Shown here piece after piece: positions 57,411 to 64,000 of a stretch of DNA of 64,000 nucleotides. Under the pieces are notes generated by a model. That model made no database searches and was not told the DNA's origin. It worked only from the letters and a program-made list of their open reading frames with translations. Both the position numbers and the translations under genes were made by a program. The stretch comes from Zygaena filipendulae. Lineage: Eukaryota > Arthropoda > Insecta > Lepidoptera > Zygaenidae. Where the stretch lies: the NCBI GenBank assembly GCA_907165275.2, contig OU015669.1, positions 3,370,501-3,434,500 on the forward strand. The letters run 5' to 3'. Each line of letters starts with the position of its first letter. Position 1 is the first letter of the stretch.

Positions 57411-58799
57411 CTAGTGATGGTATAGAGCCGGAGCAGAGTAGGCAAGGGGCGTGTGATACGCCAAGGGGGCGGCGAACTTGGCCACCGGAGCGGCGTGCAG
57501 CACGGGGGCCGCAGAGTAGGCCACGGGGGCGGCGACCTTGGCGACAGCGGCGACCTTGACGGCCAGGGGCTCCTTGCGCACGACAGCGTTGAAGCCGTTG
57601 TGCGGGTCGGCGGTGTAGTCGACGGTGCGCCTGGTGCCGTCGGGGTCGACGAGCGAGTAGGAGCCCTGCACCACGTCGCCGTCGCGGCTCTCGTGCTGGC
57701 TCTTGGAGTCGCCGGTGAGGCCGTCCTGCACGTCGTACGCGAAGCTGTACTGCGGGTGCGCGTCGTACTCCTCGACGGCTACCTTGGCGACGGGCGCGAC
57801 GGCCGCGTACTTGGCGACGGGGGCGGCGTACGCGACGGGGGCGGGCGCCGCGTACGCGAGGGGCGCCGCGTGGTAGGCGGCGGCGTGGTAGACGGGCGCG
57901 GCCGAGTACGCGAGCGGCGCCGCCGGGATCAGCCCGGCGCTGGCCGCCGCCACCACGCAAGCGAGGACTATGAACTGTGAACAAATCTCATCGTGATTAT
58001 CTCACTTTGTGTTTAAAATCCCATTAAAATTATTATCATTTGACATTTGAATTTAACAATTTTTTACAAACAATGTGTCAAATGTGACTATTGTAATGTG
58101 ATTTAAATAACTTAGCAGCTGACTTTCAAGAGAGCCATGTTTTATCTTGGGGAACAATCTAACATTGTCATTGGCGTTTCGCCATAATTGAAGAAGTAGA
58201 TGAAGAGATTTTTATTATTAAGAAACATTGTCATTGGCAAATTATAATTATAGACGCTATGAAGAAGAAGAAGAAGAAGAAGAAGAAGAAGAAGAACTTA
58301 GACATTAGTTATAAAAATTAATAATGTGAAATTTGCACTCCGAGCAACGGCAGAATATGATGTTCCTTATGACATAATATAAAACCTTTACATGTACATA
58401 TTTTAGCAAATAAACGAATTGAATTGAATCATTCAAAAGTAGGCAGTAATTATTATATTGTTAACTAAATCATGAGTTTGTACTCATGGTCAGCTTTTTA
58501 CCAAAATTGACAGTGACTAATTTAATGAGTATTTCATCCACACTTCTGATTCTGATACCCGTGGGAATCCCTCAATCTGATAACTAACGAAACGATTTCA
58601 GAATTTCTTCCACTTAAAATCGCAATTAAGACAAAATATAGATCTACGCATAATCCTGATCGTTAGGTATATTGTAGATCCTTGATTGTATTTGAAATTC
58701 ACAGGGTTGCCATTGGCTAGTCCAATAATAATAGACATGCCAAAACACTGTTCACTATTATCACTCCTTCACCACCAGTATGCGTACCTTGGACGCCAT
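57411..58799 (-). CDS. RR-2 cuticular protein, gene copy 1
   Basis: This structural protein of hard cuticle binds chitin through its extended Rebers-Riddiford domain. There are two exons: 58799-58788 encodes MASK, then an 813-bp intron, and 57974-57411 encodes the rest (191 residues). The start was chosen because an ATGGC(G)TCCAAG mini-exon with a GTACGC donor sits just below a TATA box, and exon 2 begins after a TCACAG acceptor with [14 protein letters not shown], which completes a classical signal peptide. Residues 25-72 are AAP/AAY/APVA low-complexity repeats. The RR-2 domain spans about 73-139 with [56 protein letters not shown] and PHNGFNAVV. The C-terminal AAPV/YSAAP repeats end in YHH. 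The coding exon is strongly GC-rich, unlike its flanks. Exon 2 is identical to that of the second copy. Any open frame on the opposite strand is compositional. Confidence 0.95.
58258..58296 (+). repeat. (GAA)n microsatellite in the intron of cuticle gene 1
   Basis: About twelve uninterrupted GAA units. It is absent from the shorter intron of copy 2. Confidence 0.9.
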
Positions 58800-58830
58800 C
58801 GTACAGTGTCTGTGTTGATCGGGGATTTTG

Positions 58831-58836
58831 AATGAT
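58831..58836 (-). promoter_or_regulatory. Initiator (ATCATT) of cuticular gene 1
   Basis: ATCATTC on the minus strand lies about 30 bp downstream of the TATA box and about 32 bp before the ATG. The same ATCATTCAA word is at the matching place in copy 2. Confidence 0.55.
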
Positions 58837-58858
58837 GCCAAATGAGGTGCGCTTTTAG

Positions 58859-58866
58859 CTTTTATA
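58859..58866 (-). promoter_or_regulatory. TATA box of cuticular gene 1
   Basis: TATAAAAG on the minus strand, 60 bp above the ATG. The surrounding GTATAAAAGCT is conserved as GTATATAAGCT in copy 2. Confidence 0.75.
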
Positions 58867-61300
58867 CTACATATCTGAGGGTGCGCCCTTTCACTCATAT
58901 GACTGGCTTGTGACGTCTTGTGGCCATGAGCTTTAAGCCCTCAGGCTAGGCGTTTGACAACGCACCCGCACAGTACATTTGGCGAGCACCAAGCTATCTG
59001 CTAAAAAACTTCACTTCGGACGACGTTAAAATATATTTTTAATACAACTTGCTATTAAAAATTAATATTAATACCTATATTAATTGTGAATCTAAATACC
59101 CGTCTATAATTTATTATAATTACGATAACGATAATTTATTCTGCACCACTGAAGATTACACTGGATTTACACTTTCTGTTTTCTGTTTGTTGTCTGTTTG
59201 TCGATTTTTTTGAACAACAACGCGCATCCCAAACAGGTACTTAAAAAAATTATTTCTGTGATCGAAGCACTTGATGAACTTAAACAAAATTTTTGAAAAC
59301 TTTGAGTGATAATATTGACTAATTTTAATATGTCACTTACAATCATATAGAATTCAATATTTATTTTGTCTGGATTAATACATATACCTAATCGTAATCG
59401 TACTAAATAGTAGTTTTCTATCAAGAATACCTGGTGATTGCACTTTAGTTTTTGAACGTATATCCAAACCCCAAATGCAGATAATTTTAATAAATAATGA
59501 ATTAGGTAATAAATACTAATGAAAGCAGAGATTGAAAGTGCTCAAAAATGGGCTCTGGCCGCGCTATGCTGTCAACGCTCTGCCCAGGAGCTGTGGTCAC
59601 TTCACTGTAACCTAAAATAATATTTTAGGATATCAGGAAGCTCACAAATCGGAATACAACCGTTTTCTTATGGCGTAGTCACATACATTTAGCGTGCATT
59701 CAGCGACTTACCTAGGTACTGAACGAGTTTTCGTGTATGAAACGGGATGCTGTCTCTACTGGGCTGCTGTTATTTCTGTTGCTCTTCATTCACGGGACTC
59801 TTTCTTTGGGGTAGAGCCACGTGAATATAATAGTGATAGTGGAAAAATTTAAACAATAGTCCCGGAAGTACGTTAATAGTGTCTACTTCGAGTAAAAGTT
59901 CGTACTTATTGTTCGGTCGTCATTTTCTAATTTTTATTAAGATTAAGTGTTCGTCATTGAATCAGACAAAAATGACAAATTTTAGTGGTGAAAGTACTGA
60001 AATAATTTCTGAGCGCTACAGGATGTTAGGTTTGGATAAGAGAGAAGCCTGAGTCGTCTCACCTCCAGGTGAAATTAGATGTAACTGAACTTTCAACCCA
60101 GGCGTAAGGTCAATTTATGCCCCAGTCACAAGTTCCAAGCACTAATTCAAGTTCCTCACCCTGAAGTAAGTTCTTGTAAGAAAACCTAGATGTATTTGTC
60201 CCAACTTGTAATCGAAATTGGCGTTTTAAAAAAAAACATAACTATTTCGTTAGTAGGTATGTGAAAATATAAGTCAAAAGATCTCCTCATTAGACACACG
60301 ACGCGGTGGCGCATCGCTTATTAGCTTTTCATACTAACAGAATGCAAGGTTGCGACATATTAATGCGTGTATGAGAAGTACACAAGTGGCTGGAAGTTTG
60401 CTAGTTGAAACAAAGGGTAAATTATGTCTGACTAAGGATTTTCTCCACCAATTCGGTATATAAGGTGCCCAATCCTGATCGAGTCGGAGTCGCGTTGCGA
60501 AGGTTTCCATATCATCTATAATATCAGTAAAAAAAAACATATCTGTTGTATGGGAGCCTCCCTTAAATATTCATTTCATTTCAATTTAATTATTTACTTT
60601 TAAAGTGAATCTAAGTATAACTAAATATTCTGTGAATATTTCAAGCGTCTACCTGATGCCATTATCAATATCGAGCAAAAACAAGCAAAAAAAAAATCAC
60701 GTTTGTTGTATGGGAGCAAACTTAAATATTTATTTTATTATCTTTTCTAGTATTTGTTATAAGAGTCAACAAGAAATTAATCATCTGTGAAAATTTCAAA
60801 TGTCTAACTATCACCGTGCATGAGATACAGCATGGTGACAGACGTACAGACGGACGGATGGACGGACAGCGAAGTCTTAGTAATAGGGTCCCGTTTTACT
60901 CTTTGGATACGGAACCCTAAAAATTAGTTGCAATGGGTGCTCAGTGCTCACGCATTGAAATTCGTTTCCTTTCTTAACTTAGCATAGTATTATATTATCT
61001 GTGTATAGTATATGTGACCTAGCAAGTCACGACGAGATCGCTAATAAAAAACATAGCGACGTTTTCTGTTTTCCGCACTTACCTACTCGTACAAAATAAC
61101 GGGCGTAAACAGGCAAAATATACAATTAGGCTGTGACATTTAAGTATAATACTGTCAATTTATCTTTCAATGCAGTGATAATAATATAAGTATTAAAGGA
61201 TCATTGTTTCAATGGGATTATGAATGATTGATTTCAGAAAATATTATATGAATGATGAATAATAATAAAAGGTACATTAATATAGTTTTTCAATAAATAA
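58867..61300. other. Spacer between the two cuticle genes
   Basis: The proximal 150 bp is promoter of copy 1. A retroposon segment covers about 60530-60920 (TGTTGTATGGGAGC occurs twice; it ends in GTCTTAGTAATAGGGTCCCG, TACGGAACCCTAAAAATT). That ending is a common lepidopteran repeat terminus (recalled). No third cuticle exon or other gene is seen. Confidence 0.45.
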
Positions 61301-61306
61301 TTTATT
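61301..61306 (-). terminator. Polyadenylation signal of cuticular protein gene 2
   Basis: AATAAA on the minus strand inside the same TCAATAAATAATTTATTT block as copy 1, 75 bp past the stop codon. Confidence 0.6.
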
Positions 61307-61380
61307 TACAATTATCACACATTGTATACTATAGGTATATGTATATGAGCAGTAAATAATCTCATAACTTATTTCATTGA

Positions 61381-62287
61381 CTAGTGATGGTATAGAGCCG
61401 GAGCAGAGTAGGCAAGGGGCGTGTGATACGCCAAGGGGGCGGCGAACTTGGCCACCGGAGCGGCGTGCAGCACGGGGGCCGCAGAGTAGGCCACGGGGGC
61501 GGCGACCTTGGCGACAGCGGCGACCTTGACGGCCAGGGGCTCCTTGCGCACGACAGCGTTGAAGCCGTTGTGCGGGTCGGCGGTGTAGTCGACGGTGCGC
61601 CTGGTGCCGTCGGGGTCGACGAGCGAGTAGGAGCCCTGCACCACGTCGCCGTCGCGGCTCTCGTGCTGGCTCTTGGAGTCGCCGGTGAGGCCGTCCTGCA
61701 CGTCGTACGCGAAGCTGTACTGCGGGTGCGCGTCGTACTCCTCGACGGCTACCTTGGCGACGGGCGCGACGGCCGCGTACTTGGCGACGGGGGCGGCGTA
61801 CGCGACGGGGGCGGGCGCCGCGTACGCGAGGGGCGCCGCGTGGTAGGCGGCGGCGTGGTAGACGGGCGCGGCCGAGTACGCGAGCGGCGCCGCCGGGATC
61901 AGCCCGGCGCTGGCCGCCGCCACCACGCAAGCGAGGACTATGAACTGCAATGTAGAGTGGAAAAAAAAGATTATAATTTAGAAATATCAATTAAATTTAA
62001 ATTCTGATTTTCACTAATATGAATGTAGTGATATTTGAAAATTTATGTCTAAACATTCCCTACGTACACTAAGCTATCTTGCACTACTTATGTATTAAAT
62101 TTGGATCGGTTACTTTTTAACAAGTTACTTAGTACTTTACAAATCGAAATCAATTATTCCCAAAAGAAGCTGAAACGGCAGTCACCTACAGTTAGTGCCT
62201 ACTTTGTATTTGGGTTTGGGTACTAACGTATATCTATACCAATGTATACATAATTATGCTCTACTTATGCTCTACCTTGGATGCCAT
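61381..62287 (-). CDS. RR-2 cuticular protein, gene copy 2
   Basis: This is a tandem partner of the gene at 57411-58799, in the same orientation and about 2.6 kb upstream of it in transcription terms. There are two exons: 62287-62276 (ATGGCATCCAAG, MASK), a 331-bp intron, and 61944-61381. The predicted 191-residue protein is identical to copy 1: signal peptide, AAP-rich repeats, RR-2 chitin-binding domain at about 73-139, and a YHH end. Exon 1 differs by one silent base (GCA for GCG). Exon 2 is the same at all 564 coding positions, including every synonymous site. The intron, 5' UTR and downstream DNA are otherwise different. A start within the exon reading Met-Gln-Phe is not real: that position is TTG at the intron border, and the acceptor TTGCAG precedes TTCATAG. 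Confidence 0.95.
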
Positions 62288-62312
62288 TGTGTCTGTATCG
62301 ATTATCAAATTG

Positions 62313-62318
62313 AATGAT
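62313..62318 (-). promoter_or_regulatory. Initiator (ATCATT) of cuticular gene 2
   Basis: ATCATTCAA on the minus strand, about 30 bp downstream of the TATA box and 26 bp before the ATG, matching copy 1. Confidence 0.55.
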
Positions 62319-62340
62319 ATCAATAAGATCAAAGTTAGAG

Positions 62341-62348
62341 CTTATATA
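62341..62348 (-). promoter_or_regulatory. TATA box of cuticular gene 2
   Basis: TATATAAG on the minus strand, 54 bp above the ATG. Confidence 0.7.
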
Positions 62349-62917
62349 CTGACTTTTGAGGAACCCTTTCACTTGCCTCGGTACAGTCCAGTGGCACTGT
62401 GCAATACAACGCCCTCAAGCGCTGGACTCGTGAAATCCAGTTGTTGTGAACCCGAAATGTCAATTGCAATGTAGAGTTATAACAAGTAGCTACGGTTAAT
62501 GTTGATCTTGACATTGGTCCGCGGTAAGAAGTTCGATTAAGCAAGTCTCGAACAATTAATTTGGAGTATTCGAAAACTAATATTTCCTTTTCTTTTAGTT
62601 TTCCCTAGTTTTGAGTCTATCGAATCATTATTTTTATATTTATACTTGATCATCAACCTCCTTTCTGTTTATTTCTTCTTCCGCCAATGTTTACCCCAAA
62701 TCCTTTCGATTATTCAAAGGTTGTCCCTCGCAGGATAAGTCACCTTTGAGCATAAATTAGCTGTTTATTTTAATTTTAGCATTTTGTAAAAACTTTGTTT
62801 ATGTTCAATAAAGTATACAAACAAATCGATTATAACAAAAATATCGATTCCTTTCTCCTGCGAACTAGCTACTCGACTGTTTTTATTAAGAACAAGAAAA
62901 TAGAAATTTATGTAATA
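62349..62917. other. Upstream region of cuticular gene 2
   Basis: Promoter-proximal and intergenic DNA. Short open frames on both strands have no similarity. No gene is recognised. Confidence 0.4.
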
Positions 62918-63110
62918 CTAGCTGTCCCCCGCAGTTTCACCCGTGGTAATTTCAAGTTTCCGCGGGAACTCCAGGATTAAATATAGATATTTTAAACCTT
63001 CCTCGTGAATCACTGTATCTATTGGTGAAAACCGCATGAAAATCCGTTGCGTAGTTTTAAAGATCTAAGCACACATAGGGATAGACAGCGGGAAGCGAGT
63101 TTGTTTTATA
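62918..63110 (-). mobile_element. Helitron-like element, minus orientation
   Basis: CTAGCTGTCCCCCGCAGTTT at the left. The body has GAAAACCGCATGAAAATCCG and GTAGTTTTAAAGATCTAAGC, the same type as 5382-5570. Confidence 0.6.
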
Positions 63111-63710
63111 CTAGATATATGTAGTGATTATTATACTAACAATATAACAGTATTTTATATAAGTATTTTATATTTCTATGGCTGCTGTATAAAAATATTA
63201 CAAATAAGTAGGTATCTACACGTTTTGTATCTAAAGCGCTGTCAAAGTTATTTATGACAGACATTCGTACTCGATTTTCGTACGCATGATTTCGTATATA
63301 TGAGAACAAATATCTAGTACAAATGAATGATACCTACATACGTTTATTAGGTACTGTACACAATATTTTCTGATGTCGTAACGTCAGGTTACTGTTACGA
63401 ATAAAAATAAAATGGTCCTGTTAAATTCGAGGCGAGAAGCTACGTATATGTCGCAGACAATTTATGGGTACTATCAATATATAAATTGGTCCCCTAACTG
63501 GTCGGCATTTCGTTAATGTGAAGGTTAACAAATTCGCTGTGGTGAGTGCTCTCAAATCGGAATTCGATACCATTTAGCTTTGCATAAGCATTTAGCTCTA
63601 TTGTTGTCCCGTTGAAATGTGGCGGACGATACTAGGTAATACTCTCTCTCCTACAGAATCCTAGCCTACAACGTCAGGGTGCTAGGAAATAAAAACAGCG
63701 TCTGACTTTA
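63111..63710. other. Intergenic, nothing recognised
   Basis: AT-rich and non-coding as far as I can see. Confidence 0.35.
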
Positions 63711-63900
63711 CTAGCTGTTGCCCGCGGCTTCACCCGCGCTAATTTTGGAATTCCCCGGATAAAAAGCGAAAAAAGTATCCTATGTCCTTTACTGGACCTC
63801 TGACGTATTTGCAAAATTTCATGGTGATCGGTTCAGTAGTTGAAAGGATAAGAAACAAACGAAAAGATGCCATTAGGTAATCCATAATGCAAGGCTAGTT
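63711..63900 (-). mobile_element. Helitron-like element, minus orientation
   Basis: CTAGCTGTTGCCCGCGGCTT at the left, then CACCCGCGCTAATTTTGGAA and TTTCATGGTGATCGGTTCAG. The 5' end has decayed. Confidence 0.6.
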
Positions 63901-63902
63901 GA

Positions 63903-64000
63903 CTCGTAGATTAATAAAAAATATTGGACACGTTTTTTTCCTTTTTTACGTAATCAAATAACAACGGCGATACATTGAGTTGAAATTTCGCGTGACTTCA
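63903..64000. mobile_element. TGACGTCA-type MITE, copy 3 (cut by window edge)
   Basis: AATATTGGACACGTTTTTTT and then ACGGCGATACATTGAGTTGA and TTTCGCGTGAC match 20428-20540 almost base for base. The first octamer reads TGACTTCA here. The right half lies outside the window. Confidence 0.75.

Noticed and set aside
57453..57980. Long open frame antisense to cuticle exon 2 (also at 61423-62007)
   Set aside because: It is the mirror of a GC-rich, repeat-coding exon and reads as Gly/Arg/Val-rich low complexity. The same applies to the second frame on the coding strand.

Overview
This is an arthropod nuclear window, most likely from a moth or butterfly (Lepidoptera). Three things support this. The genes are spliced with GT-AG introns and include an RR-2 chitin-binding cuticular protein pair. 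The intergenic DNA is very AT-rich. It is also packed with short elements that start near TC..ACTAATATTATAAA and end in a small GC hairpin plus CTAG|T, the signature of the Helitron-like Lep1-type repeats of Lepidoptera (family attribution from memory, not searched). No bacterial, plasmid, phage or CRISPR features are present.

Layout. (1) 1.4-6.7 kb, minus strand: six exons of an F-box/leucine-rich-repeat gene that reads as FBXL7; its C-terminal exon or exons lie beyond the left edge. (2) 9.0-12.1 kb, plus strand: a non-LTR retrotransposon with an uninterrupted endonuclease-reverse transcriptase ORF and an (AATA)n tail. (3) 12.1-53.4 kb: about 41 kb without a recognisable host gene, made of MITEs, tRNA-derived SINEs, Helitron-like elements, LINE fragments and microsatellites. 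(4) 53.5-56.2 kb, minus strand: a complete five-exon gene for a 256-residue 3-hydroxyacyl-CoA dehydrogenase type-2 / HSD17B10 (Drosophila scully) relative that has lost the catalytic YxxxK lysine. (5) 57.4-58.8 and 61.4-62.3 kb, minus strand: two tandem two-exon RR-2 cuticular protein genes whose second exons are identical base for base while their introns, 5' UTRs and most of their flanks are unrelated.

The host genes do not form a pathway. The F-box protein should act in ubiquitin ligation, the short-chain dehydrogenase relative in mitochondria, and the cuticular proteins in the chitinous exoskeleton. The two cuticle genes share promoter layout (TATA box, initiator, tiny first exon MASK) and a poly(A) motif, so they are probably co-expressed during cuticle deposition.

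Strongest points for follow-up: the exon-limited identity of the cuticle gene pair; the HSD17B10-like protein with substituted catalytic and cofactor residues; a TA-flanked 1-kb element carrying nine copies of a GGGTAAGTGNGCGC-type motif; a MITE family that carries two TGACGTCA octamers in each full copy; and several young, near-perfect hairpin elements. All exon borders were read by eye from splice signals and protein similarity recalled from memory. No alignment or database search was run.
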